A DNA stretch of 64,000 bases from Rhizobium sp. NRK18 (GCF_024385575.1 NZ_JANFMV010000001.1:2881681-2945680); one strand, 5' to 3'. Counted from the first letter of the stretch, positions 44,913-53,226 are shown. The notes: generated from the sequence alone by a model not told the origin. Program-made: numbers and translations.

Positions 44913-46487
44913 ATGATGCTGAAAGACGGGATGATCTATGTCGGAACCAGCCGCAACCCGGACGACAGCATCAACAAGGGCGAATATCTCGACCTGAAAT
45001 ACGGCAACCGGCACGGGCTGGTGACCGGGGCGACCGGCACCGGCAAGACGGTGAGCCTGCAGATCCTGGCGGAAGGCTTTTCGAATGCCGGCGTGCCGGT
45101 GTTCTGCGCCGACATCAAGGGCGACCTGTCCGGCATCGCCGCCATGGGCCAGCCGAAGGATTTTCTTCTGAAACGCGCCGAGCAGATCGGCCTCGAACCC
45201 TATGATTTCCAGGAATTTCCGGTGATCTTCTGGGACCTGTTCGGCGAGAAGGGCCACCGGGTGCGCACCACGATCGCCGAAATGGGCCCACTGCTGCTCG
45301 CCCGGCTGATGGATGCGTCCGAAGCGCAGGAAGGTGTGCTCAACATCGCCTTCAAGATCGCCGACCAGGGCGGGCTGCCGCTTCTCGATCTGAAAGACCT
45401 GCAATCGCTGCTGAACTACATGGCCGAGCAGGCTTCCGAGCTTTCCAAGCAGTTCGGCCTCATCTCCGCCTCCTCCGTCGCCTCGCTGCAGCGCGGGCTT
45501 CTGGTGCTCGAGCAGCAGGGCGCGGAAGAATTCTTCGGCGAGCCGGCGCTGAAGATTTCCGACATCATGCGCGTGACCAATGACGGGCGCGGCGCGGTCT
45601 CGGTGCTCGCCGCCGACAAGCTGATGATGAACCCCAGGCTTTACGCCACCTTCCTCCTCTGGCTGCTCTCGGAGCTGTTCGAGGAGCTTCCGGAAGTCGG
45701 CGATCCGGAGAAGCCGAAGCTCGTCTTCTTCTTCGACGAGGCGCATCTCCTCTTCAACGACGCTCCGAAGGTGCTGATCGAGCGTGTGGAACAGGTGGTG
45801 CGCCTGATCCGCTCAAAGGGCGTCGGCGTGTTCTTCGTCACGCAGAACCCGCTCGACGTGCCGGAAACCGTGCTCGCCCAGCTCGGCAACCGCGTGCAGC
45901 ATGCGCTGCGCGCCTATACGCCGCGCGAGCAGAAGGCGGTCAGGACGGCGGCCGACACCTTCCGTCCCAACCCGGCCTTCGACTGCGCCACCGCGATCAC
46001 CACGCTCGGCACCGGCGAGGCGCTGGTCTCGATGCTGGAGACGAAAGGCGCGCCGTCGATCGTCGAGCGCACGCTGATCCGCCCGCCGGCCGGTCGCCTC
46101 GGCCCGCTGACCGACGCCGAACGCACGCAGGTAATGTCCGTCAGCCCGGTCGCCGGCGTCTACGACAAGGACATCGACCGCGAATCCGCCTTCGAAATCC
46201 TCGCCGCCCGCGCCCAGAAGGCCGCCGAACAGGCAGCCGCCCAGAGGCAAGCCGAAGAAGAGGCCGAACAGGCCGAGGCGAGCGCCTCGAAGCGCTGGAC
46301 CCTGCCCGGCTTCGGCGACGACGAGGACAGCTCCACTACCAGCTCCAACCGCAAGACGACAACGACGCGCCGCAGCTACCAGCGCGAAACGGTGATCGAG
46401 GCGGCCATGAAGAGCGCCGCAAGGTCGGTGGCCTCGTCGGTCGGCCGGGCGATCGTGAGGGGGATTTTGGGGAGTTTGAAAAGGTAG
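44913..46487 (+). CDS. HerA-like helicase domain ATPase (DUF853)
   Basis: A 524-residue cytoplasmic ATPase of the FtsK/HerA type. The Walker A motif is GATGTGKT at residues 39-46, the Walker B is KLVFFFDEAHLLF (about 268-280), and the arginine-finger region lies near RNVQHALRAYTPRE-like sequence (GNRVQHALRAYTPREQ). The C-terminus is low-complexity and charged (Glu/Ala/Arg repeats). This family is widely conserved in alphaproteobacteria as a housekeeping gene of unknown role and is not one of the HerA-nuclease defence systems. The ATG at 44913 is preceded by AGGGAGAAGG. A solitary AT-rich gene follows on the opposite strand. Confidence 0.9.
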   Translation: MMLKDGMIYVGTSRNPDDSINKGEYLDLKYGNRHGLVTGATGTGKTVSLQILAEGFSNAGVPVFCADIKGDLSGIAAMGQPKDFLLKRAEQIGLEPYDFQEFPVIFWDLFGEKGHRVRTTIAEMGPLLLARLMDASEAQEGVLNIAFKIADQGGLPLLDLKDLQSLLNYMAEQASELSKQFGLISASSVASLQRGLLVLEQQGAEEFFGEPALKISDIMRVTNDGRGAVSVLAADKLMMNPRLYATFLLWLLSELFEELPEVGDPEKPKLVFFFDEAHLLFNDAPKVLIERVEQVVRLIRSKGVGVFFVTQNPLDVPETVLAQLGNRVQHALRAYTPREQKAVRTAADTFRPNPAFDCATAITTLGTGEALVSMLETKGAPSIVERTLIRPPAGRLGPLTDAERTQVMSVSPVAGVYDKDIDRESAFEILAARAQKAAEQAAAQRQAEEEAEQAEASASKRWTLPGFGDDEDSSTTSSNRKTTTTRRSYQRETVIEAAMKSAARSVASSVGRAIVRGILGSLKR

Positions 46488-46607
46488 GGGGGCATTATAT
46501 TACTCGCATGCTATGCCACTAACCTTCTTCAAAGTACTAAACTCAATTTGCCATTTTCCAAACAGGAAATACGGCAGCACTTCTCCTGAGGAGGATATAA
46601 TCCTTGT

Positions 46608-48062
46608 TTAATCAGTTAGCTTAGAGAGCCCAAGAGTGCGTTGAATTTGATTGCGCAGGTTTTTGAGCCCCCTACTGTCACTCGGTGTTTTCGGCACGGT
46701 AATTGCTTCTAGACCTTCATAACCGGCTACAGCCTCGAGACGTATATGCTTGTTATCCGATTTCTCGACATAACCATGACGAGTGAGAAGTGCTGTTAAT
46801 TCGCTGGCCAAACGTTTGGGATCTTTTGTCGCTCGGGACAAGTCTTGCAGCAATTCGTCCAACGCGGGAGATGCAGGAAGCTTATTAGAAATTCGCTGCA
46901 TTATGGAAGTAGACCGCGTATCAAGGCCGATTCGGTCCGCATTATTGAGCGCTATTCGGGCGGCAAGGCGGACGCGATCAAAAACCTCTCCAGAGTATAT
47001 CTCCGGCCCAATAAGGCGCACGAAATTTTCGTTGGAAAATTCGTTATAGCTATCATTTAGCGCCTCTTTGGGAAGCATACAGAGCTGCAACTCAAGTTGA
47101 CGAATCTTGTCTTGCAAGTTGTCTATTTCGTCCTGGTAAAGCTGCTCCTTTTCAGCACTTGTCAGTCGGTTTTTGTCACGCTCACGTTGTGTCCTAAGAG
47201 CCTGTTCCTGTAAGTCAGTCCAATCCCAGCCTGTAGCTGGCATTTGGCTACGAAGATTAATGGCAGCAACGCGAATTATTGCTCGCAATTCTTTACTGTC
47301 ATAGGCTTGCATACCCAAATGATAACGCCTGACGATCCCTTGCCCGGGAACTACTATCCCAACAGTTCCCGCATAAACGTTCCGCCCCTTCGTCAAATCA
47401 CGCAGATCGTAGGAAAACGCTCTGCTAGGCTCAACTACCACATGGGCAATCCCACCCAGTTCATAGGCCAATGATTCAATATCAGCCTCAGAAAGCAGCC
47501 ATGCACCTTTAGCCGATGCGGATACATATATTGCAGGTAAAGACTTGCTGGCAGCGCCTACCGTGACTGCCCTTGCTATCGCCAAATCATCCTGCGCTTC
47601 TGAAAGCCAAGTTGGCTGATCTGATACAGCTATCAGACCATCATCACCTCCCCAACCGCCATTCAGAAGCGATTTTATTAGAAATGGCTTTTTCGGTATT
47701 TCTAGGCGCGCGCCCGCTACTGTAGCAATGCACTGGGTTCGAATGCGAAGGACATCTTGCTCTGCCTGAGACGAGGCGTACCGCAACACTCCTTCGGTGC
47801 GCCACAGCCTCCCCTCCATGTCAGGTAGATCATGCCGAAACCCAACCGCATGCAGTCCACGTTCCGTCTTGAGCTCCCTAAACCGAAGCTCTTCCCCAGT
47901 CGCTGCGCGAAGATGTGGATTTTCTCCATCGAAGTTCTGTTCAGAGCTTTCTGCAAGTACTGTACTGCTGGGAATTCCCCGCAGCCATGCGATTACCTCA
48001 GCCATGAAATCAGCAAGGCTTTTGGACAAAGAAACAGGAAACTCGGTTGAAATCGGAAGCAT
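46608..48062 (-). CDS. AT-rich gene encoding an unknown 484-residue protein
   Basis: A 484-residue soluble protein without a recognised family. An N-terminal domain (about 1-270) contains GLHAVGFRHDLPDMEGRLW, LLNGGWGGDDGLIAVSD and AHVVVEPSRAFSYDL, which look like a compact conserved globular fold. A coiled coil (about 275-325, charged with EKEQLYQDEIDNLQDKIRQLE) follows, then a C-terminal helical domain. Base composition and codon use are markedly more AT-rich than the neighbours, and the gene has no operon partner, so it is probably acquired. A long dyad sits directly upstream of the start codon, which has no ribosome site. A defence or toxin role is possible but unsupported. Confidence 0.8.
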   Translation of the reverse strand: MLPISTEFPVSLSKSLADFMAEVIAWLRGIPSSTVLAESSEQNFDGENPHLRAATGEELRFRELKTERGLHAVGFRHDLPDMEGRLWRTEGVLRYASSQAEQDVLRIRTQCIATVAGARLEIPKKPFLIKSLLNGGWGGDDGLIAVSDQPTWLSEAQDDLAIARAVTVGAASKSLPAIYVSASAKGAWLLSEADIESLAYELGGIAHVVVEPSRAFSYDLRDLTKGRNVYAGTVGIVVPGQGIVRRYHLGMQAYDSKELRAIIRVAAINLRSQMPATGWDWTDLQEQALRTQRERDKNRLTSAEKEQLYQDEIDNLQDKIRQLELQLCMLPKEALNDSYNEFSNENFVRLIGPEIYSGEVFDRVRLAARIALNNADRIGLDTRSTSIMQRISNKLPASPALDELLQDLSRATKDPKRLASELTALLTRHGYVEKSDNKHIRLEAVAGYEGLEAITVPKTPSDSRGLKNLRNQIQRTLGLSKLTD

Positions 48063-48063
48063 A

Positions 48064-48092
48064 CTTAATGAGTATTAATCAATACAATTAAG
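48064..48092. promoter_or_regulatory. Long dyad upstream of unknown AT-rich gene
   Basis: A 29-base imperfect dyad starts one base before the start codon of the AT-rich gene. Inner arms are GTATT and AATAC around AATC, and outer arms are CTTAAT and ATTAAG, separated by short unpaired bases. It is a likely operator overlapping the promoter or start region, or an RNA hairpin sequestering the start. Confidence 0.6.
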
Positions 48093-48290
48093 TCAACCAC
48101 AACCTTTGGGCGTCAACCTCGATTCACAAAAATAAATAGGTGGAATATTTCATTGGGAGCCCCGAACCTCTATCAGGACAAGGTCAGCGCGTCAGAAAAT
48201 TCTCCAGATGCCTGCGGCCCCATCGATATCGATCTGTTGTCCCCAAAATCCGCAACCGATATTGATCAGCCCCACCGCACGCCCCTCCCC

Positions 48291-48521
48291 CTACCCCCTG
48301 TCATCGAAACGGGTCTGTGCGTCGGCCAGGTCCTGCCGGTGGTCCAGCGCCCAGTCGTAGAGGGCGAGGAACGGGTCCTGCAGGGTGCGGCCGAGCGGGG
48401 TGATGGAGTATTCCACCGCGATCGGCGAGGTGACCGTCACCTTCCGCTCGATCAGGCCGTTGCGTTCCAGCCGGCGCAGCGTCAGGGCAAAGCAATTGCT
48501 GACGTCGTGGTGCGGTGCGCG
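48291..48521 (-). pseudogene. Remnant of an HxlR-family regulator
   Basis: Reading leftward from the TGA at 48522-48524, an open frame of about 76 codons to the TAG at 48291 contains DVSNCFALTLRRLERNGLI, VEYSITPLGRTLQDP and LYDWALDHRQDLADA, the C-terminal half of an HxlR winged-helix protein. The N-terminal half, with the conserved CPV and RWTLLIL segment, is absent, and the 83 bases before the VOC gene do not encode it in any frame. There is no start codon in frame. It is therefore a truncated gene, probably the former regulator of the neighbouring VOC gene, degraded near the AT-rich insertion. Confidence 0.75.
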
Positions 48522-48607
48522 TCACGAAACCAGTGGTAGGCATCCACGCGGCCTGTGGCAAAGGAAAAGCCAGACCTTTGCCGCGGGCCGGGCCTTGCCT
48601 ACATTCC

Positions 48608-49396
48608 TCAGCGCTTCGGCGCCACCAGTGCGAAGGTTGCGCCCTGCGGATCGAGGCACTGGATGACCCAGGAGCCGCCGGGCACTTCCATCGGGCCGTT
48701 GACGACCTTGCCGCCGGCGGCTTCGACCCGGTCCTTGGCCGCATCGATTGCGTCGGCGCAGATGTAGTAGTTCCAGAAGGGAACCGGCATGTCCGGCATC
48801 TTGGTCATGATGCCGCCGAGATCGGCGCCTTCGTACTGAAACAGCTGGTAGGTGCCCATCGGCCCCATATCCATGCCCTGCCCTTTCTTCCAGCGGAACA
48901 TCTTGGCATAGAAGTCGAAGGCTTCCGGGCCGTCGCCGGCGTAGAGTTCGTGCCAGCCGAAGGTGCCGGGCGTCGGCATTTTCGGCATTTCCGGCACGGG
49001 ACCGTCCGGCATCTGCGGCTTGAAGAGATAGATCACCGCGCCATGCGGATCGGCGACGACGGCGAAACGGCCGATGCCGGGAATATCTGTCGCCGGCATG
49101 TGCACCCGGCCGCCCGCTTCCCAGAAGTCGTTGGCCTTGGCGTCGACGTCGTCGACGCAGACATAGCCGACCCAGGCAGGGCGGACGCCGTTCTTCGCCA
49201 TGTCCGGCGTTATCGCCATCATGCCGGCCGTTCCCGCTTCATAGCCCGGCACGTGGAAGGTCGTGTAGTCCATGCCGCCGGCGGTCGTGTTGTCGGCCTT
49301 CTTCGCCGTCCAGCCGATCACCGTCCCGTAAAACGCGGCCGCAGCCTCGGTATCGGAGGTCATCAGCTCGTACCAGATAAATCCGCCTTCCTTCAT
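48608..49396 (-). CDS. VOC family protein (two glyoxalase-like domains)
   Basis: A 262-residue protein with two vicinal-oxygen-chelate domains, about 1-125 (GGFIWYELMTSDTEAAAAFY) and 140-262 (TFGWHELYAGDGPEAFDFY). This is the pattern of the CFP30B-type glyoxalase-like proteins, in which each half repeats the beta-alpha-beta-beta-beta unit. A metal site cannot be fixed in sequence. The substrate is unknown. The ATG at 49396 has GAGACGGTC upstream. It is next to the truncated HxlR-type gene. Confidence 0.92.
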   Translation of the reverse strand: MKEGGFIWYELMTSDTEAAAAFYGTVIGWTAKKADNTTAGGMDYTTFHVPGYEAGTAGMMAITPDMAKNGVRPAWVGYVCVDDVDAKANDFWEAGGRVHMPATDIPGIGRFAVVADPHGAVIYLFKPQMPDGPVPEMPKMPTPGTFGWHELYAGDGPEAFDFYAKMFRWKKGQGMDMGPMGTYQLFQYEGADLGGIMTKMPDMPVPFWNYYICADAIDAAKDRVEAAGGKVVNGPMEVPGGSWVIQCLDPQGATFALVAPKR

Positions 49397-49560
49397 GACC
49401 GTCTCCTTCAGACATCTGATCGCGCCTCATGGGCACTCGAGGGCACCCAAGGGCTTGTTCGGGAACCGTTTCCCTGAAAGGGTATGCGTTCGCAAATCCG
49501 TGCATTCCGACCCTCGCGCAAGGCAGCGGAATGATGCATAGTGGATGCGATATGTTTCAC

Positions 49561-49588
49561 TTGACTTTTGAGTTGATATCAACATAAT
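49561..49588 (+). promoter_or_regulatory. Promoter with internal palindrome of MarR gene
   Basis: TTGACT (49561-49566) and CATAAT (49583-49588) are 16 bases apart and resemble -35 and -10 boxes. The perfect palindrome GTTGATATCAAC (49572-49583) sits in the spacer, an ideal place for repression by the MarR protein it precedes. Transcription would begin close to the ATG at 49589 or 49595, so translation may be leaderless. Confidence 0.55.
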
Positions 49589-50041
49589 ATGACAATGTCA
49601 AACAAGCAACCCGTTCCCTATTCCACCACGATCCATGTCCGCGATCATTGCCTGTGCCTGCATGCGCAGCGCGCCGCGCGGGCGCTTGCCCGGCGCTTCG
49701 ACAATGCGCTGAAACCCTATGGCGTGACGAACGGGCAGTTTTCCCTGATGATGTCGCTCAACCGGCCGGAACCGCCGACGCTCGGCTCGGTCGCCAATCT
49801 CCTGGCCATGGACCGCACCACGCTGACGGCAGCCCTCAAACCGCTCGAAAAGCGAGGATGGATCACCAGCAAGGCCGACCCGAAGGACCGCCGCTCGCGG
49901 CTGCTGGTGCTGACGGAAGACGGCGCGTCCGTGCTTGCCGATGCTCTGTGGGTATGGAAGTCGGTTCACCAGGAACTGGAAAAGGAAAAGCCGCAGCTGG
50001 ATTTCGACCAGCTGCGGCATGATCTCGCGGAATTGTCCTGA
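49589..50041 (+). CDS. MarR family transcriptional regulator
   Basis: A 150-residue winged-helix regulator. Helix and wing motifs are LGSVANLLAMDRTTLTAALKPLEKRGWITSKADPKDRRSRLLVLT (about 65-110). N-terminal Cys residues (DHCLCLHAQ) may sense oxidants. The ATG at 49589 or 49595 lacks a ribosome site and lies just after a -10-like box, so it may be leaderless. It overlaps no gene and ends 16 bases before ohr on the opposite strand. Confidence 0.92.
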   Translation: MTMSNKQPVPYSTTIHVRDHCLCLHAQRAARALARRFDNALKPYGVTNGQFSLMMSLNRPEPPTLGSVANLLAMDRTTLTAALKPLEKRGWITSKADPKDRRSRLLVLTEDGASVLADALWVWKSVHQELEKEKPQLDFDQLRHDLAELS

Positions 50042-50056
50042 GATTTATCAGAAACC

Positions 50057-50482
50057 TCAGCCGGCCAGCGTGGCGCTGACTTCGGTCGCGGTACGCATGG
50101 CGTGGCTGTAGGGGCAGATGATGTGGGCGTCGGCCACCAGCTTTTCGGCCAGTTCGCGTTCCATGCCCGGCAGGCTCGCCTCGATCGACACTTCAATACC
50201 GAAACCGGTGCCGTCGTCGCGCGGGCCGATGCCGACCTTGGCCGTCACCGTCGTATCCGCCGGCAGCTTCACCTTGGCATTGCGGGCAGCCGCACCGAGC
50301 GCGCCGGTGAAGCAGGCGGAGTAGCCTGCGGCAAACAGCTGCTCCGGATTGGTGCCGCGCGCACCGTCACCGCCGAGTTCCTTCGGCACGGTCAGCGTCA
50401 CGTCGAGAACGCCATCATCCGACTTCGCATTGCCGGCACGACCGCCGACGGCGGTGGCCTGGGTCCGGTAGAGAATTGCCAT
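50057..50482 (-). CDS. ohr: Organic hydroperoxide resistance protein Ohr
   Basis: A 141-residue OsmC/Ohr-family thiol peroxidase that reduces organic hydroperoxides using lipoylated cofactors. Peroxidatic Cys57 (GYSACFTGAL) and resolving Cys123 (IICPYSHAMR) are both visible, along with the NPEQLFAAG motif. It is divergent from the MarR-type gene ohrR, its expected repressor, and an inverted repeat lies between them. Confidence 0.96.
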   Translation of the reverse strand: MAILYRTQATAVGGRAGNAKSDDGVLDVTLTVPKELGGDGARGTNPEQLFAAGYSACFTGALGAAARNAKVKLPADTTVTAKVGIGPRDDGTGFGIEVSIEASLPGMERELAEKLVADAHIICPYSHAMRTATEVSATLAG

Positions 50483-50510
50483 ATCGAAACTCCTTCAGTT
50501 GCTCAAAATT

Positions 50511-50531
50511 AAATTGGACACAATTCAATTT
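50511..50531. promoter_or_regulatory. OhrR operator candidate
   Basis: A dyad AAATTG-N9-CAATTT (50511-50531) with an inner dyad AATTG-GACA-CAATT, in the ohr/ohrR divergent promoter. Its AT-rich two-fold sequence is typical of OhrR operators. Confidence 0.7.
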
Positions 50532-50610
50532 ACCGCGTTGCATTCGGGAGTCAAGCCTGAAACAATGACGACATGAAAGATCGGCAGGGAGAGCCTGCCA
50601 GGACAAGACG

Positions 50611-51078
50611 ATGAGCAAAGACCCGTTCACATTGGAAAACCAGCTGTGCTTCGCGCTCTATTCCGCGAGCCATGCGTTCACCCGCGCCTACAAGCCCGTG
50701 CTCGAACCGCTGGGGCTAACCTATCCGCAGTATCTGGTCATGCTGGCGCTGTGGGAAAAAGGCCCCCTCACCGTCAAGGCGATCGGCGAGGCGCTGATGC
50801 TTGATTCCGGTACGCTGTCGCCGCTTCTCAAACGCCTGGAGCAGGTCGGACTGATCGTCCGCCGGCGTGACAGCAAGGACGAGCGGCAGGTGGTGATCAC
50901 GCTGACCGACCAGGGCAAGGCGCTGGAGGCTACGACCCGGAAGGCCGTTCAGCCGGTGATGGAGGCGGTCGGCTGCGCGCTCGACAGCCCGCCAGAGATC
51001 CGCGACGCGCTCAACACACTACGTCGCAGCCTGATGCTTCTTCCGCAGACTTGTAAACCGGCTGATCGCCCGGAATGA
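50611..51078 (+). CDS. ohrR: Organic hydroperoxide sensor OhrR (MarR family)
   Basis: A 155-residue winged-helix repressor. The sensing Cys is Cys13 in NQLCFALYSASHAFTRAY, and the helix and wing are LTVKAIGEALMLDSGTLSPLLKRLEQVGLI and RDSKDERQVVITLT (about 55-105). The absence of a second nearby Cys suggests a one-Cys type. It is divergent from ohr. Its 3' end overlaps a lipoprotein gene on the other strand by 68 bases. Confidence 0.95.
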   Translation: MSKDPFTLENQLCFALYSASHAFTRAYKPVLEPLGLTYPQYLVMLALWEKGPLTVKAIGEALMLDSGTLSPLLKRLEQVGLIVRRRDSKDERQVVITLTDQGKALEATTRKAVQPVMEAVGCALDSPPEIRDALNTLRRSLMLLPQTCKPADRPE

Positions 51079-51424
51079 TCGGCAGCGTCGAATATGGTGC
51101 GCCGGCGCCAGCCGGCTGATAGACCTGCCCGCCATTGGCCGCATAGGTCTCCTTCGACAGGAGCTTGCGGCCGCGATACTCGTCGTCCCAGACGACCTGA
51201 TCGAGACCGAAGGTCGAGGTGACCGAATCGACGACGGCATCGGCGACATGCTTCTTCTGCTTCGGCGTCTGCTCGTAATAGACCGGCCAGGTTTCGGCGA
51301 CGAAGCGGTCGGGATCCGTCGCGCCGGTGTCGGGAAGGACATAACATCCCTGCAGGCCGTTGCAGATCGCAAGGACTGCGGCAAAGCGCAGTCCATGACG
51401 CCGAAAAGAAAGATTGCAAAGCAT
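51011..51424 (-). CDS. Putative lipoprotein of unknown function
   Basis: A 137-residue protein with a signal sequence and lipobox: basic N-terminus RRHGLR, hydrophobic FAAVLAICNGLQGC, lipidation at Cys27. The mature part is polar and ends KSAEEASGCDVVC; family unknown. No good ribosome site is seen at 51424. The last 68 bases overlap ohrR antisense. Position between ohrR and a cyclic-di-GMP synthase gene says little. It is probably real by composition and lipobox, but the antisense overlap lowers confidence. Confidence 0.6.
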   Translation of the reverse strand: MLCNLSFRRHGLRFAAVLAICNGLQGCYVLPDTGATDPDRFVAETWPVYYEQTPKQKKHVADAVVDSVTSTFGLDQVVWDDEYRGRKLLSKETYAANGGQVYQPAGAGAPYSTLPIIPGDQPVYKSAEEASGCDVVC

Positions 51425-51507
51425 ATGTGCCCACTGTCACCAGATATGTTCCGGCGGCACTCTTCCATGCTGCGCTGGCGCGAAACTGACGTGGTCCGGT
51501 CGCGGTG

Positions 51508-52290
51508 TCAGGCGACGGCATGCATCCTTTCGCCAAGATGCCTGGCGACGACCCGATTGCGCCCATCATCCTTGGCCGCATAGAGACAGGCGTCGGCGTG
51601 ATGATACAGGTCGCGGAAGCTGTGGGCGTCGTGCGCGCTTGCAACACCGACACTGACGCTCAGCGGATAGATGGCGCCGTCGGCCTTGAAGTCGCATGCA
51701 GCGACGGCAAGCCGTATTTTCTCGGCGGCAAGCGTGGCGACGGATTGCTCCGTATTCTGCATGAAGATGGCAAATTCCTCCCCGCCGAGGCGACCGAACA
51801 GCGCCCGCGGCGGCAGGCTTGTCGCAACCGCGCTTGCGACGGCCTGCAGCGCCTGATCACCAACCTCGTGGCCGAACGTATCGTTGACGCGCTTGAAGTG
51901 GTCGACGTCGATGATCATCAGTGCGTCGACGCGGGCGGGCCTGCCGCCCTTGAGCGGCCGGCTCAGCTTCTCGTCCACCTGGCAGGCGAAGGCGCGGCGG
52001 TTCAGCGTGCCGGTCAGTCCGTCGGTCATCGCCAGAACCTCGAGCGCACGTCGCGCCACGCGCAGCTGGGTGATCTTCCACGACGCCAGCAGAAAATTCG
52101 GGAATGCGATCACGAACGGGACCACCGCATGGTTCAGCAACTCAGTCGCGCGCCGGTCCTCCGGCAAGGCGATCACCGCATCCAGATCGAACAGCAGCGA
52201 CAACAAAATGCAGACCAGAGTGCCGACCGCCGAAGCCGCGGCCACATGCCACCAGTCTGCCATTTGCAACTTGATATTATACAATTTCAC
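51508..52290 (-). CDS. Diguanylate cyclase (GGDEF domain)
   Basis: A 260-residue membrane protein: two N-terminal hydrophobic segments (about 15-35 and 52-72), then a GGDEF domain (about 85-255) with an intact active site RLGGEEF and the DHFKRVNDTFGH metal/substrate region. An RxxD inhibitory site cannot be picked out with confidence. It should make cyclic-di-GMP from GTP. It lies downstream of, and on the same strand as, a small membrane protein gene. Confidence 0.93.
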   Translation of the reverse strand: MKLYNIKLQMADWWHVAAASAVGTLVCILLSLLFDLDAVIALPEDRRATELLNHAVVPFVIAFPNFLLASWKITQLRVARRALEVLAMTDGLTGTLNRRAFACQVDEKLSRPLKGGRPARVDALMIIDVDHFKRVNDTFGHEVGDQALQAVASAVATSLPPRALFGRLGGEEFAIFMQNTEQSVATLAAEKIRLAVAACDFKADGAIYPLSVSVGVASAHDAHSFRDLYHHADACLYAAKDDGRNRVVARHLGERMHAVA

Positions 52291-52351
52291 TCTTCCTTCT
52301 TTGCGGGAAGGATAGACGAAATTGCTGAATATTGGGTTGCCGCCAGACGCT

Positions 52352-52543
52352 TTAGCGCGACGTTACCACCGATATGCGCCGGGCGACGAGCCATGTCACC
52401 GGCAAGGCGATGATTGCGCCGACGACCGCAGCCGTGACGATCGAGCGGGCATCCATCATCGACATGGATACGACCGCGACGACGCCGATACCAGCCAGCG
52501 TGGACGCGATCAGAACATACAGGATTGCAGCCAGACGGAACAT
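52352..52543 (-). CDS. Small membrane protein (62-63 residues)
   Basis: A protein of about 63 residues, MFRLAAILYVLIASTLAGIGVVAVV..., with two hydrophobic segments. The ATG at 52543 is preceded by GGAGGG, so the longer frame to 52603 is rejected. Very similar proteins in rhizobial genomes are sometimes labelled CTP synthetase, which is a misannotation since there is no enzyme domain. Function is unknown. It is on the same strand as the diguanylate cyclase gene 62 bases downstream. Confidence 0.75.
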   Translation of the reverse strand: MFRLAAILYVLIASTLAGIGVVAVVSMSMMDARSIVTAAVVGAIIALPVTWLVARRISVVTSR

Positions 52544-52647
52544 GTAACACCCTCCATTCCATCGTTGACGGAACGAGGCTAGGCGCCCGCGCGCCGGCGG
52601 CATTGATCCAGGACAAACGAATATTGTTTTTTATATACGTCTGAAGA

Positions 52648-53226
52648 TCACTTACCGGCCAGGACGCGCTCGAAGCGGCGGTCGGGGATGAGCCATGTTG
52701 CGGCGACACCGACGAAAATGGCTAGCGAGAGATAGGGCGCGACAAGCGCCAGCGGCACCGCGACGACATAGGCGACGGCGGACCAGCGCCCCTTGCGGTC
52801 GCTGCCGAGCGCCCGTGCCAACTCGGAATCCGGACCGTGCAGCGAGAGGAGGCAATGGGTAAGGATATAGTAGGCGATCGCACTCATCAGCAGGACAGAA
52901 CCGTAGACGGCGACCGGCACCGCCGCGAAATGGCTTTCGCCCATCCAGTCGGTGGCAAACGGCACCAGCGACAGCCAGAACAGAAGATGCAGATTGCCCC
53001 ACAGCGCGCCGCCGCTGACGTGGTGGGCGGCGTGCAGCATGTGATGGTGGTTGTTCCAATAGATGCCGATGTGCACGAAGCTCAGGACATAGGAGAGAAA
53101 GATGGGATAGAGCGGCAGAAGATCGCTCAGCTCCTCTCCATGCGGGACCTTCAGTTCGAGCACCATGATGGTGATGATGATGGCGATTACGCCATCCGAA
53201 AACGCTTCCAGCCTACCCTTCGTCAT
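52648..53226 (-). CDS. TMEM175 family potassium channel-like protein
   Basis: A 192-residue membrane protein with about six segments. The TMEM175 hallmark RLEAFSDGVIAIIITIMVLE is at the N-terminus; the FSD motif forms the intracellular gate. The ATG at 53226 is chosen because it gives this N-terminus, whereas the open frame upstream is compositionally unlike it. Bacterial TMEM175 proteins form tetrameric potassium-permeable channels. It lies between two cyclic-di-GMP genes. Confidence 0.9.
   Translation of the reverse strand: MTKGRLEAFSDGVIAIIITIMVLELKVPHGEELSDLLPLYPIFLSYVLSFVHIGIYWNNHHHMLHAAHHVSGGALWGNLHLLFWLSLVPFATDWMGESHFAAVPVAVYGSVLLMSAIAYYILTHCLLSLHGPDSELARALGSDRKGRWSAVAYVVAVPLALVAPYLSLAIFVGVAATWLIPDRRFERVLAGK

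Noticed and set aside
44913..46487. HerA-like ATPase as part of a defence system with the AT-rich neighbour
   Set aside because: This DUF853 type is a conserved housekeeping gene with normal composition. Defensive HerA systems pair with SIR2 or DUF4297-type nucleases, which are absent here; the genes are convergent and not an operon.
48301..48744. A 147-codon minus-strand frame as an intact gene
   Set aside because: It reads through the HxlR remnant and the VOC gene in another frame and has shadow-type composition.
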